From contig NZ_LMXN01000009.1 in the NCBI RefSeq assembly GCF_001442615.1, positions 1-64,000 of the forward strand: a stretch of 64,000 nucleotides of DNA, written 5' to 3'. The translations under genes and the position numbers were made by a program. The DNA is from Algoriphagus resistens. GTDB taxonomy: Bacteria > Bacteroidota > Bacteroidia > Cytophagales > Cyclobacteriaceae. Below the pieces are notes generated by a model. That model searched no databases, was not told the DNA's origin, and was given only the letters and a program-made list of their open reading frames with translations. Shown here piece by piece: positions 17,497-26,357 of this stretch (positions are counted from its first letter, which is position 1; each line of letters starts with the position of its first letter).

Positions 17497-18780
17497 TTAT
17501 TTTATATTGTGCTGTTCTAACATCAATTTATCAATTAATCTGCCTTGTGGAATTTCTACATCGTTATATGTAATAACCGTATCCTTTGGAACAGCTTTTT
17601 TCATGCTGCAGCCTTCTGCTATTCCCATAGTCAATAGATTTTCCTTAACAACAACTGAATGGTTTTCACAGAGTCCGTATGATTTGAATCCTCCGATTCC
17701 ATCTAGGCTGTCACCTGGAAAAAGATCTGTTTTGGCTGTAGCTACCACATCTACAAGCGATGGACCTAAGGGCACGATCACAGGATCATCAAAATCTATT
17801 AATCTTGAAATAGAACTTGCAATATCAAAAAACAGCAGATGATAGGGTTGGTAAAAACTGTATAGGGGTCCTTCTCCTAATTTCCCATACTTTAGATATT
17901 TGATAGCGTAGGGATCATTGGTTGTGGCATATACAAATACTCCGGGTCCGGGTTTTGCCCCTACAATATACTCTACAATTCCGCCCCATTCTCTGAGTTG
18001 ATCCACATCATATAAATGGGTCAGGTTGTCTACATGGTCTGTGGATTCATAGCCATACATGCCTCTTTTTGATACGCGCATTCCTGTCGCATTTGCAATA
18101 CAGGATTGTTCGAATGCCACTTTGGTACCATCTGCGAAGTTGGTTGCCATTTCGGGAAGCATTCCCCAAGAATCCGCAAAACCTTTTTGGGTGGCAGGGG
18201 TACGGTAATAATCCAACATCCCTTTGATATTTCCACAGACCAAGGGCTCAAAACCCATTCCCTTTACATACCTGTAGAGGTTCATAGTCACTCCGGGCTG
18301 ATCTCCGTCTCCCAGCGCATACTTTACACCGGCTTGTTTTGCTTTGCGATATAAAATCGGACCTAGGGTAGAGTCCAGCTCTGCATTAAAAGATAGTACA
18401 TGCTTACCCTTTTCAAAGGCTTTAAGGATGGTCTCTGCTCCAAAGTCAATTGCTCCTGTGGATTCCACAACAACCTCTACGTCACCCAAACTTAAAAAAA
18501 GATCCATATCTCCGGTGATGACGGATTTTCCTTTGGAAATTGCCAGATTGGCCTGTTCCAAATTGTCTGTAAGCAGGTAGTTGTCAATTTTCAGATCCTT
18601 ATATACTTCCACCACCCGCTCCGGGGTGCGGTTAAAAGTGGCAGCTACAGTCATCCCAGGGGTATGGTTCATAATTTGGTTTATCATACCCTTGGCCATC
18701 TCACCAGAACCTATCATCCCGACTTTGAGAATTTTCCCTTCTTTTTCCCTCTTTTTGAGTGATGTGTCAACGATTATCAT
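17497..18780 (-). CDS. NAD(P)-dependent oxidoreductase with Rossmann N-terminus and SAF-like C-terminus
   Basis: In the 427-residue product, the N-terminal nucleotide-binding fold has 'VGMIGSGEMAKGMI' (GxGxxx type) and homoserine-dehydrogenase-like features such as 'VVVESTGAIDFGAETIL'. The last about 70 residues ('NLLTMGIAEGCSMKKAVPKDTVITYNDVEIPQG' region) resemble a SAF domain. Proteins of this architecture recur beside RfbF/RfbG-type genes in nucleotide-sugar loci, where a role in tailoring a keto-sugar is plausible but, to my knowledge, not settled. Its start overlaps the 3' end of the upstream epimerase by 4 bp (ATGA), supporting work in the same pathway. The substrate is unknown. Confidence 0.7.
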   Translation of the reverse strand: MIIVDTSLKKREKEGKILKVGMIGSGEMAKGMINQIMNHTPGMTVAATFNRTPERVVEVYKDLKIDNYLLTDNLEQANLAISKGKSVITGDMDLFLSLGDVEVVVESTGAIDFGAETILKAFEKGKHVLSFNAELDSTLGPILYRKAKQAGVKYALGDGDQPGVTMNLYRYVKGMGFEPLVCGNIKGMLDYYRTPATQKGFADSWGMLPEMATNFADGTKVAFEQSCIANATGMRVSKRGMYGYESTDHVDNLTHLYDVDQLREWGGIVEYIVGAKPGPGVFVYATTNDPYAIKYLKYGKLGEGPLYSFYQPYHLLFFDIASSISRLIDFDDPVIVPLGPSLVDVVATAKTDLFPGDSLDGIGGFKSYGLCENHSVVVKENLLTMGIAEGCSMKKAVPKDTVITYNDVEIPQGRLIDKLMLEQHNIK

Positions 18781-19331
18781 ATTGTTTCCTGGTAGCTAAA
18801 AGGTGAGTTAAATGAACTAAATTCTATGAGGTTTTTGTCCTTTTTAGAAACGATCGGATCTTTGGTTGGCCAGTCAATTCCGCAGCTGTCCCATCTGATT
18901 CCCATATCATGCTCTTGGCTGTACATGGTGGAGGTTTGGTTTAAAAAGATTGATTTTTCTGACAGGGAATAAAATCCATGGGCACATCCTTCAGGAATAT
19001 ACAGCATATTGGCCTTATCGGGGTTGAGTTCAATGATGATATGCTCCCCATAGGTCGGTGATCCTATGCGAAGATCCACCACTGCATCCAATATGCTCCC
19101 TTCCAGGCAAAGAACGACTTTGATATGATGCTGGGACGGCACCTGGAAGTGTAGCCCCCTGATCACGTTCTTTTTAGAGACTGAATAGTAAACCTCAGGA
19201 AAGTCTTTATGAAGTCCCAATTCCTGAAAAGTTTTTTCATGAAAGGTTTTTACCAATTTGCCCCGGTCGTCTTTTCGCACCTTATGCTGGATTTCAAAAC
19301 ATCCAGGGATTTTAGTTTCTGTTAAATTCAT
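18777..19331 (-). CDS. RmlC-type sugar-nucleotide 3,5-epimerase family protein
   Basis: The 184-residue cupin protein has the family landmarks 'IRGLHFQVP' (active-site His), 'AVVDLRIGSPTYGEH', 'MLYIPEGCAHGFYSL' and 'GIRWDSCGIDWP'. RmlC enzymes epimerise C3 and/or C5 of 4-keto-6-deoxyhexose nucleotides. Because the neighbouring genes make CDP-4-keto-6-deoxyglucose, the likely substrate is a CDP sugar rather than dTDP. The Tyr position is kept here as 'TMYSQ'. A second homologue is adjacent, so the two probably act on different carbons or at different steps. Confidence 0.82.
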   Translation of the reverse strand: MNLTETKIPGCFEIQHKVRKDDRGKLVKTFHEKTFQELGLHKDFPEVYYSVSKKNVIRGLHFQVPSQHHIKVVLCLEGSILDAVVDLRIGSPTYGEHIIIELNPDKANMLYIPEGCAHGFYSLSEKSIFLNQTSTMYSQEHDMGIRWDSCGIDWPTKDPIVSKKDKNLIEFSSFNSPFSYQETI

Positions 19332-19340
19332 ACTGGTCTA

Positions 19341-19880
19341 TCAAATTCTCTTTTGCGTGTCATAGTCAAGAAATGACATGTCTTTTTCTGAAATTGTAGT
19401 TATTTCTTCAGGCCATGGAATCGTAAAAGCCGGATCATTGTATCGGATTCCTCTTTCCTGGCCAGGATTGAAGAGCGCATTAACCAAATAATTCACCTCA
19501 GTATTGTTTTCCAATGTTAAGAAACCATGGGCACATCCAGGAGGAACATATAATAATTGGCTTGTTGTGCTGTCTAGTTTATTGCAGGATGTTTTCAGAT
19601 AGGTCTCTGAATCAGTTCTCATATCTATGACAACGTCAAAAATTTTCCCCCGGGGACATCGGACTAATTTGGCTTCTTCTGTTGGTACCTGGTAATGCAA
19701 CCCTCTGAGTGTCCCTTTTAATTTGCTAAAGGACATGTTGGACTGGATAGGGGAGAACCTGATACCATGAGCCTCAAATTCATCTGTACAAAAAGTTCTG
19801 GCAAAATATCCTCTTTCATCATATTTCTTTTCCAGATCAATTACATACATGTTTTTAATGCTAGTCTCGGTAAACAGCAT
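19341..19880 (-). CDS. RmlC-type sugar-nucleotide 3,5-epimerase family protein
   Basis: The 179-residue product has the typical RmlC landmarks 'LRGLHYQVPTEEAKLVRC' (His and Lys), 'FDVVIDMRTDSETY', 'LLYVPPGCAHGFLTL' and 'ERGIRYNDPAFTIPWP'. In the segment that usually reads YY or FY before the P-x-x-E, this protein has 'ALFNP', so the usual Tyr may be replaced by Phe. That could alter which carbon is protonated. It lies 10 bp downstream of rfbG and 9 bp upstream of the second epimerase. Confidence 0.82.
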   Translation of the reverse strand: MLFTETSIKNMYVIDLEKKYDERGYFARTFCTDEFEAHGIRFSPIQSNMSFSKLKGTLRGLHYQVPTEEAKLVRCPRGKIFDVVIDMRTDSETYLKTSCNKLDSTTSQLLYVPPGCAHGFLTLENNTEVNYLVNALFNPGQERGIRYNDPAFTIPWPEEITTISEKDMSFLDYDTQKRI

Positions 19881-19890
19881 AATGTTTAAT

Positions 19891-21021
19891 TTAAAGGGTT
19901 AAAAATTGTTTTTCCTGTGCCCATCTAATGTTCTTATCGGATGCTTTTTGCTCATAAGAAAAAATCTGATTTTTAGTAAACTCAATTATATCTCCCTGAT
20001 TATGGTAGTACATATAATACCAGTCTCCGGTAAAGCGGATCAGCTCATCTATAGTAAGAGTGGGTTGCCATTTAAAATCATACAGCGCTTTATCACAGTT
20101 TAATTTGAGCAAACCTGCCTCAGAAAATTTAAGTTCTCCTGTTTGCGTGTAGATGTCCTGGGAGTTTTTCAGTCCCCAGCTTTCCCCAAGTTTTTGGAGG
20201 AGCTCCATTACGGTAATATTATTTTCAGAAGGAGGACCGAAATTATAGCTCTCCCCATTAAACTCACCACCGTTCCATAGCTCGGCAGCAACAGCGAGGT
20301 ATCCGCTTAAAGGCTCCAGAACATGTTGCCAGGGCCTGGTGGCACCAGGATTCCGGATTTCAACTTTTTGCTGATTACTCCAGGACCGTACACAATCCGG
20401 AACAATCCTGTCGGCAGCCCAATCCCCTCCTCCAATGACGTTGCCGGCTCTGACAGAGGCCAGCTTAATATTTGGCATTTTCTTGATAAAAGAATGGTAA
20501 TAAGAATGGATGATTATTTCAGCTGCCGCTTTTGACCCACTATAAATATCTTTTCCGCCTAGCATATCGGTTTCCTTGTATCCCCAGACCCATTCCACAT
20601 TTTCATAACATTTATCCGAGGTAATGCAAATGACCACACATTTATTTTCGAGATCGCGCACAGCCTCCAGGACATTGGCCGTGCCTATGGCATTTGTTGT
20701 GAATGTCTCTAAAGGATCCTGATAAGATAAAGAAACGATAGGCTGAGCAGCCATATGAAAAATAAAATCAGGTTCTATTCTTCTTATTTCGGATTTCAAA
20801 GAAGTTAAATCTCTGATATCAAGTAAAATATGCTCCATTTCCTTTTCGAGACCAAGGGACTCAAACAAGGAGGGGTGGGTGGGAATGTCTTTTGAGATGC
20901 CATATAATTTCGCGCCCTTCTGGTTAAGCCAAAGTGATAACCATGACCCTTTGAAGCCGGTGTGGCCTGTTATTAAAATTTTCTTACCTGAAAATACTGC
21001 TAATGAATTTGTGTCTGACAT
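19891..21021 (-). CDS. rfbG: CDP-glucose 4,6-dehydratase
   Basis: In the 376-residue extended SDR, the NAD-binding motif is 'ITGHTGFKGSWLSLW' near residue 17, typical of RfbG. The catalytic Y-x3-K is 'YSGSK', and 'ASVRAGNVIGGGDWA' and 'ATRPWQHVLEPLSGYL' are RfbG hallmarks. It converts CDP-glucose to CDP-4-keto-6-deoxyglucose. It follows rfbF by 17 bp, so the two steps are coupled. The downstream genes decide which CDP-6-deoxyhexose results. Confidence 0.93.
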   Translation of the reverse strand: MSDTNSLAVFSGKKILITGHTGFKGSWLSLWLNQKGAKLYGISKDIPTHPSLFESLGLEKEMEHILLDIRDLTSLKSEIRRIEPDFIFHMAAQPIVSLSYQDPLETFTTNAIGTANVLEAVRDLENKCVVICITSDKCYENVEWVWGYKETDMLGGKDIYSGSKAAAEIIIHSYYHSFIKKMPNIKLASVRAGNVIGGGDWAADRIVPDCVRSWSNQQKVEIRNPGATRPWQHVLEPLSGYLAVAAELWNGGEFNGESYNFGPPSENNITVMELLQKLGESWGLKNSQDIYTQTGELKFSEAGLLKLNCDKALYDFKWQPTLTIDELIRFTGDWYYMYYHNQGDIIEFTKNQIFSYEQKASDKNIRWAQEKQFLTL

Positions 21022-21038
21022 GTTATTAAATAGTTAAC

Positions 21039-21821
21039 TTACCAAGTTTTCCAAGGGGCGGAACCGTTATTCCAAAATTCTTCCAGTAGATTTTTATCCC
21101 GAAGAGTATCCATTGGCTGCCAAAATCCATCATGTCTGAAAGCGGCCAGTTTATCGGTTTTGGCCAATTCTTCTAAGGGCTCTTTTTCCCATACAGTCTG
21201 ATCATCAGTAATGAAATCCAGCGCTTTGGGCTCAACTACGAAGAAACCACCATTAATCCATGCGTTGTTTGTCCCATCTCCCTTAGGCTTTTCCCGGAAA
21301 TTAGTGATCTTGGTGTCTCCCGAGTCAAGTGTAAAGGCGCCAAATCTTCCGGGTTGCTGTACTGCAGTCAGCGTTACTATAGCATTTTGATCCCTATGGA
21401 AATCAATGGTTTTTTTGATGTCAATGTCACTCACTCCATCACCATAAGTAAGGCAAAAAGTCTCATCTTTTATATAGTCTGCAACCCGTTTGATCCGACC
21501 TCCTGTCATGACATTTTCACCTGTGTCGATTAACGTCACCTTCCAGGGCTCCGATTTTCTGTGGTGTACTTCCATTTGATTGTTTTGAAGATCAAAAGTG
21601 ATGTCGGTAGTATGCAGAAAATAATTTGAAAAATATTCCTTTATCATGTGTCCCTTGTATCCACAGCATATGACAAAATCGTTGATCCCATGAGAGGAAT
21701 AGATTTTCATAATGTGCCACAGGATGGGTTTTCCACCTATTTCGACCATGGGTTTTGGCCTAACACCACTTTCTTCGCTAATTCGGGTTCCAAAACCTCC
21801 GGCTAGAATTACTGCTTTCAT
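21039..21821 (-). CDS. rfbF: Glucose-1-phosphate cytidylyltransferase
   Basis: The 260-residue nucleotidyltransferase begins '[18 protein letters not shown]', has '[17 protein letters not shown]' and ends with '[14 protein letters not shown]', all characteristic of RfbF. It makes CDP-glucose from CTP and glucose-1-phosphate and commits carbon to the CDP-sugar branch. It is encoded directly before rfbG. Confidence 0.94.
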   Translation of the reverse strand: MKAVILAGGFGTRISEESGVRPKPMVEIGGKPILWHIMKIYSSHGINDFVICCGYKGHMIKEYFSNYFLHTTDITFDLQNNQMEVHHRKSEPWKVTLIDTGENVMTGGRIKRVADYIKDETFCLTYGDGVSDIDIKKTIDFHRDQNAIVTLTAVQQPGRFGAFTLDSGDTKITNFREKPKGDGTNNAWINGGFFVVEPKALDFITDDQTVWEKEPLEELAKTDKLAAFRHDGFWQPMDTLRDKNLLEEFWNNGSAPWKTW

Positions 21822-21834
21822 AATATTTTAGTTA

Positions 21835-22314
21835 TTAAATAGTATCAATATAATTTATCAGGTAATTGACGATTTCCTTGTTGCTTGATTTATAAGGTTG
21901 GAAGTCAAAATGATTGGCCGTTGAGATGATTTCTTCTAAATTATCGTTCTCGTACCAGGGGAGAATATAACGTGCCCCTGCAAATTCTTTAACAAGTTCC
22001 AATTGATGGTCATCCACACACTCTTTATACTTTGCTAAGCGGGCCACAGCAATTATTTTTTTATTCATTTTTAATCCCTTAATTATAGACCCTGTTCCTG
22101 CTTGGGTTATGATTAAGTCTGCTTCTTGGTATAATTTCAACAATTCATCTAAAGGAAGAAATGGCTTAAAAGTCATGTATGAGCTGTTAAAATCAGTATG
22201 TCCGTTTTGAACAATGACCTGGTCAGTAATTTTTCCTTCTTCAAGAAGCTGCTCCAATGCAATAAGCGGTCTATCGAAGCGAAGGGGAAAAGTGCCTAGT
22301 AAAACAAGTATCAT
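21835..22314 (-). CDS. Alg13/PssE-like catalytic half of a split glycosyltransferase
   Basis: The 159-residue product is read from the ATG that gives 'MILVLLGTFPLRFDRP', which matches the family N-terminus; a longer frame begins at 22368 but its extra residues look non-coding. The segment 'QEADLIITQAGTGSIIKGL' is the UDP-sugar-binding part of GT28/Alg13, and 'HQLELVKEF' lies where family members have DNHQ-E. These proteins work as heterodimers with an Alg14/PssD partner, here the next gene upstream. Together they would transfer a sugar, often glucuronic acid or GlcNAc in relatives, to a lipid carrier at the inner membrane. Confidence 0.82.
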   Translation of the reverse strand: MILVLLGTFPLRFDRPLIALEQLLEEGKITDQVIVQNGHTDFNSSYMTFKPFLPLDELLKLYQEADLIITQAGTGSIIKGLKMNKKIIAVARLAKYKECVDDHQLELVKEFAGARYILPWYENDNLEEIISTANHFDFQPYKSSNKEIVNYLINYIDTI

Positions 22315-22387
22315 AGAGGAAAATGCTGTTTTGGTAGTTAAATTATTTTTGTCTTTTATAAAGACCAAACTCTCGAAAATGTAAGCA

Positions 22388-22870
22388 TCAGTAGATAGAA
22401 CCCAAATAAATAGAATCTTTATAAAGGTTTTTCATAGTGGGCCACTGTACTAAAAATCTGTCGGCTATGGGATATATCAAATTTGCTGACGCAGCCTTTG
22501 AATTGATTCTGGCATAAGATAATATCCAAACTACCTTTATGCCCATCAATTTGCCAAGCAGACAAAAAGGTATTGCCGTGTGGCTTCCCGTTGTGATTAT
22601 AACTTTTGGTCTATGGGACAAAAAGATACGCAGGGAAGTAAATGAGTTTCGCAAAAGGGATAAATAAAAACCCAACTTTCTGTTTTTTCCCTCTGGCCGG
22701 GCTTGGACGAACTTTACGTTGTACTGTTGAGCCAGCGGAATAGTGGAAGGGGCTTTTTCAGTCACCAACAAGTAGTCGTATTGTTCGAATAATTCTTTTA
22801 GTTCAAGAATCTGCGCCAAATGTCCCCCATCCGAACATACCAGTAGGATTTTTCTTTTTTGATCTATCAT
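22388..22870 (-). CDS. Alg14/PssD-like membrane-anchoring half of a split glycosyltransferase
   Basis: The 160-residue protein has the Alg14 start pattern 'ILLVCSDGGHLAQILEL', then 'YDYLLVTEKAPST' and 'RPKVIITTGSHTAIPFCLL', with a hydrophobic segment that can anchor it to the membrane. It is expected to recruit the Alg13-like partner encoded just downstream. It lies 24 bp after the Wzc-like gene. Confidence 0.83.
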   Translation of the reverse strand: MIDQKRKILLVCSDGGHLAQILELKELFEQYDYLLVTEKAPSTIPLAQQYNVKFVQARPEGKNRKLGFYLSLLRNSFTSLRIFLSHRPKVIITTGSHTAIPFCLLGKLMGIKVVWILSYARINSKAASANLIYPIADRFLVQWPTMKNLYKDSIYLGSIY

Positions 22871-22894
22871 ACATTTTCTAGCTAATGCGAAAAA

Positions 22895-25273
22895 TTACTT
22901 CTGGTAGTAATTTTTTCCATAGGTGGCACTATAACCGTAAGTCATTTCCAGTTTGGCATCATTCAATACAATCAATGGCATCTTGAATTTTTTGTTTTTG
23001 CGAATATCTTCGATGGTCTTTACCTGTGCTTTGGTAGAGTAATTGTAGCGCAACATAAAAACAGTGGTATCCGCAATTTCCGATAAGATGAATGAGTCTG
23101 AAACAAGTCCGATTGGAGCAGTATCTATAATGACATGGTCATATCTTTCAGAAAGTTCTGCTATCATTTGGTGAAGCCTATCGCTCATCATCAATTCAGC
23201 AGGGTTTTCAGGTATCTTGCCACATCCCAGAATTGAAACATTTTCACCTAACGGCAAGGGATTGATGATATCATCCAATGTGTATTGGTCATTTTCCAGG
23301 TAATCTGAAATCCCGACCGGAATTTTCATTCCAAGGGCTGATAGCATGGCAGGCTTCCTAAGGTCAAATTCCAGAACCGCCACTTTTTTACCCACCAGAC
23401 CCAGGCTGATTGCCAGGTTGATACTAAAAAAGGTTTTTCCTTCACCGCTGATTCCTGAAGTGACCATGGTTACTTTGTTGGATTGCTTGTAGGTGGAAAA
23501 TGCCAAATTACTTCGGATGAACCTGAATTGTTCCGCAATCAGCGTCCGCTTACTTTTTGATATAGCAACCACCCCTTCACTTCCTTTGTTTCTGGAAATT
23601 TCACCAAGAATTTTTGTTGATGTAATTCGTTCAACATCAGATTTGAGCTGGATTTTTTCCTGCCAGAGATCTTTTATAAATATTAATCCAAACGGTACAG
23701 CCAATCCTACCATCAGACCAAAAGCAAAGATCAGTTTTTTCTTCGGTGAAACAGGATAATCAGATGGCGTAGGAGGGTCGATTATTTTGGTATTGCTCAC
23801 AGTAGTTGCCGCCAATGTCAAAACAGCTTCTTCTCTCTTTTGTACCAAGTATTGGTAATGTTGCTGTTTTATCCCCTGCTGTCTGCTGATATCCATTAAT
23901 TCCCTTTCCATAGTAGGAACCTGAGATGCTCTGTTTTGAAATTGATTTGCAGTTGCCTGCAAATTGTCCCGTGAAATTATCAGACCGTTTTTTATATTTC
24001 TTAAATTTTCAATTATGCTGGACCGTAGGCTGGTCAATTGCTGATTGATATTCAGGACAATTGGGTTATTGGGTTGTGTGGTTCTCAGCATTCTCTCCCT
24101 TTCCCTTTGCAGCTGGTTGAAGTTTGCGATCAGCCCGGTAAGTGTCGGATCTTGGATACTTAAAGTACTCGGGACCATCTCATAGTCTGTCCCTTGGTTT
24201 TTCAAATAAGATTCAATGGACTCCAAAACATCAATTTGTATGGAAAACTCACTTAATTGTTGTCTGTTAACAGTTGCACTGCTTAAATACAGCTGAGCCT
24301 CTGAATTGACGTCGGTAATTGAGTTGTTGAGTTTATATTGCTCACCTTCCTGTTCAATGGTTTTTAGTTCTTCTGTAAGTCCTACCAGCTGGTCGTCAAT
24401 AAAAGTAATTGTGTTTCTGGCAATCGTATTTTTTTCATTTTCTGCTTCCTGATTGTAAACTTCAATCAGTTTTTGCATGATATCTCTCCCCTTTTGGGGA
24501 TGTGCATCCGGCAGGCTTAAAACAACAACACTAGCCAGTTTATTTACGATGTCCACACTGAGATTTTCTGCATAAAATTTCCCGACTACAGTTGGGTCAT
24601 AGAATTCAACCTTAATTGGTTCACTGTCTATAATAAGGGGTGTTTCCAGCGAATCTGTTGAGTTTACCAACAATGGATTCTTAATGACTGAAAATTCGCC
24701 ATAGAAATTCACCAGTTTTTGACCGAAAGCATACGTTTTTTTTGTCCCTCCCGGGGTTTCTAACTCAAATTCATCTTGGTTCTTTATATGGATAAGTACC
24801 GAATTATCTTCAACCTCGTAATACTCATTTTTTCTATGGATAACCACTTGAATGGGTACTTCAGTGCCATATATTTCTTTATATCGAAACTTTCCATTTT
24901 GTATAAAATAGCCATTTGAGATATTCAATTCCTTAAAGACCTTTACCATTAGGTTCTCTGCCTTCAAAACTTCAGCTTCGTTTTCAACCGAGGAAGAAGA
25001 TCCAAATCCCAGCATATCAGAAACAACAGCATTGGAGGTAAAATCCGCTCCTTTTTTCTCGTCTTTTAAAAGCAATTTACTTGTTATCAGATATTGGGGA
25101 GTGGAAAAATAAGTGTATACAACGGCAATGCTTAAACAAATAAATACACCGGCAGCAAACCAATACCACTTACTGAAGTATTTAAAGAAAAGCATTTTAT
25201 AATTGATGGACTGCTCGTTAGAAGAGTTACTTTCTTCCTCTTCCAACTCATTCAATAGATCTGATAATTTCAT
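22895..25273 (-). CDS. Wzc-like polysaccharide co-polymerase with tyrosine autokinase domain
   Basis: The 792-residue inner-membrane protein has a cytoplasmic N-terminus, TM1 at about 37-57, a long periplasmic Wzz/GNVR region with coiled coil (about 270-480), the Pro-rich motif and TM2 at about 508-533. The cytoplasmic BY-kinase has Walker A 'GISGEGKT' (607-614), Walker A' 'LEFDLRKP' (634-641) and Walker B 'VIIDTAP' (714-720). The C-terminal tail holds a Tyr cluster (779, 781, 785, 789, 790) that would be the autophosphorylation site. It controls chain length and export through the Wza-like channel encoded just upstream. Confidence 0.92.
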   Translation of the reverse strand: MKLSDLLNELEEEESNSSNEQSINYKMLFFKYFSKWYWFAAGVFICLSIAVVYTYFSTPQYLITSKLLLKDEKKGADFTSNAVVSDMLGFGSSSSVENEAEVLKAENLMVKVFKELNISNGYFIQNGKFRYKEIYGTEVPIQVVIHRKNEYYEVEDNSVLIHIKNQDEFELETPGGTKKTYAFGQKLVNFYGEFSVIKNPLLVNSTDSLETPLIIDSEPIKVEFYDPTVVGKFYAENLSVDIVNKLASVVVLSLPDAHPQKGRDIMQKLIEVYNQEAENEKNTIARNTITFIDDQLVGLTEELKTIEQEGEQYKLNNSITDVNSEAQLYLSSATVNRQQLSEFSIQIDVLESIESYLKNQGTDYEMVPSTLSIQDPTLTGLIANFNQLQRERERMLRTTQPNNPIVLNINQQLTSLRSSIIENLRNIKNGLIISRDNLQATANQFQNRASQVPTMERELMDISRQQGIKQQHYQYLVQKREEAVLTLAATTVSNTKIIDPPTPSDYPVSPKKKLIFAFGLMVGLAVPFGLIFIKDLWQEKIQLKSDVERITSTKILGEISRNKGSEGVVAISKSKRTLIAEQFRFIRSNLAFSTYKQSNKVTMVTSGISGEGKTFFSINLAISLGLVGKKVAVLEFDLRKPAMLSALGMKIPVGISDYLENDQYTLDDIINPLPLGENVSILGCGKIPENPAELMMSDRLHQMIAELSERYDHVIIDTAPIGLVSDSFILSEIADTTVFMLRYNYSTKAQVKTIEDIRKNKKFKMPLIVLNDAKLEMTYGYSATYGKNYYQK

Positions 25274-25311
25274 ATTTCGCGCTTTGAATTAGAATTTTGA
25301 TTTAAGTTTTA

Positions 25312-26085
25312 CTAATTACCAATTTGAAATAAGGCTATCGTTAGTAAAGTTACTATGCTTGTAAATATTGCGAAGGTCCTTGGATTGGAATCCGATTGAA
25401 TGGCTTTGGTTTTATAGGGCTCCACATAAATAACATCGTTTTGTTGCAGGTAGTAATAGGGAGAGGCCAAGACATTTTTAGCGTTGAGGTTTAATCTGGT
25501 AGTGGTTCTCACCCCCTCTTTTTCCCGTATGACCAGTACATTTTCTCTACGGCCAAAAGCCGTCATATCACCTGCAAGCCCCAAGGCCTCCAATATTGTC
25601 ACTTTTTCAGTCGGGATAATAAAGGTGGATGGTTTTTGAACCTCCCCGATGACAGTTACTTTAAAATTCATTAACCGGATGTTGATGATCGGATCTTGAA
25701 CATATTCATCTAACAAGAGTGCCATTTTATTAACCGCTTCCAATTTGGTCAATCCCTTTAAGTTGATCTGTCCAATCACTGGATAATTGATAAAACCGTC
25801 TTTATCTACCAGATAGCTTTCATTAATTGGGGTGGATACTACTGTATTTACATTTCCCCCTGAAGGCATCAATACACCTGCATTGAACAGCATATTTGAT
25901 TCTGCATTTAAACTGGTAACTGTGATACTCAACAGATCATCTTCTTGGATTCTTTGTTCGACTAAAGAGTCAATTGGAGTGGTGTAGACTGTATCTGTAC
26001 CAATATCACTGAAATACACTAAGTCTCTTTTTGAACAGGAAAAGCTAAGTAGTGAGATAGCTAGTAGTAGGAGGAGATTTTTCAT
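25312..26085 (-). CDS. Wza-like polysaccharide export lipoprotein
   Basis: In the 257-residue product, the lipoprotein signal peptide ends in LSFS-C with Cys17 as lipidation site. Next come a Poly_export domain ('QEDDLLSITV' onward, about 50-130) and an SLBB-type segment ('VTVIGEVQKPSTFIIPTEKVTILEA' region, about 160-215). A C-terminal hydrophobic helix (about 238-255) may cross the outer membrane. It forms the export channel working with the Wzc-like protein. It is the first gene of the - strand polysaccharide transcript, 38 bp before the Wzc gene. Confidence 0.9.
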   Translation of the reverse strand: MKNLLLLLAISLLSFSCSKRDLVYFSDIGTDTVYTTPIDSLVEQRIQEDDLLSITVTSLNAESNMLFNAGVLMPSGGNVNTVVSTPINESYLVDKDGFINYPVIGQINLKGLTKLEAVNKMALLLDEYVQDPIINIRLMNFKVTVIGEVQKPSTFIIPTEKVTILEALGLAGDMTAFGRRENVLVIREKEGVRTTTRLNLNAKNVLASPYYYLQQNDVIYVEPYKTKAIQSDSNPRTFAIFTSIVTLLTIALFQIGN

Positions 26086-26290
26086 GAAAATATGGTTTGC
26101 TATTTATTTTTTGAGATTGATAGTTTTTCTGATTTTACAGCTTCGCCCTTTCAGTCACACGTTTCTGCACTTAACGATTTTGAGTAAAACATTTAAAATC
26201 CTCAAGAAACTGAATCTGTTTGTTCTGCGAGAACTAATCCCACATCTGGTTCCTCCGATCGCTCAGAAAGGAATGTATTGATGTGTATTG

Positions 26291-26323
26291 CAAATATATG
26301 TATTTAAAATACATTTTTACAAA
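26291..26323 (-). promoter_or_regulatory. Predicted Bacteroidota-type promoter of the polysaccharide operon
   Basis: On the - strand, TATATTTG (complement of 26298-26291) matches the TAnnTTTG -7 box exactly, and TTTG (complement of 26323-26320) lies 21 bp upstream as the -33 box. Transcription would start near 26285, leaving an untranslated leader of about 200 nt before the Wza-like gene. Confidence 0.65.
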
Positions 26324-26357
26324 TTTGAAATTTTTATTTTTTACGAATTTCAAATTT
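26321..26357. repeat. 12-bp perfect inverted repeat over the -33 region, operator candidate
   Basis: AAATTTGAAATT at 26321-26332 is repeated in inverse as AATTTCAAATTT at 26346-26357, with a 13-bp spacer. The first arm overlaps the predicted -33 box. The spacing would place the arms about two helical turns apart, as for a dimeric regulator. Confidence 0.6.

Noticed and set aside
22315-22368. 18-codon N-terminal extension of the Alg13-like protein
   Set aside because: The family begins at the internal MILVLLGT; the extension has no similarity.
26084-26281. 65-codon + strand frame divergent from the Wza-like gene
   Set aside because: It lies in the predicted leader of the operon, overlaps the Wza-like start codon in antisense, and has AT-driven Phe/Leu/Ile composition without a motif.
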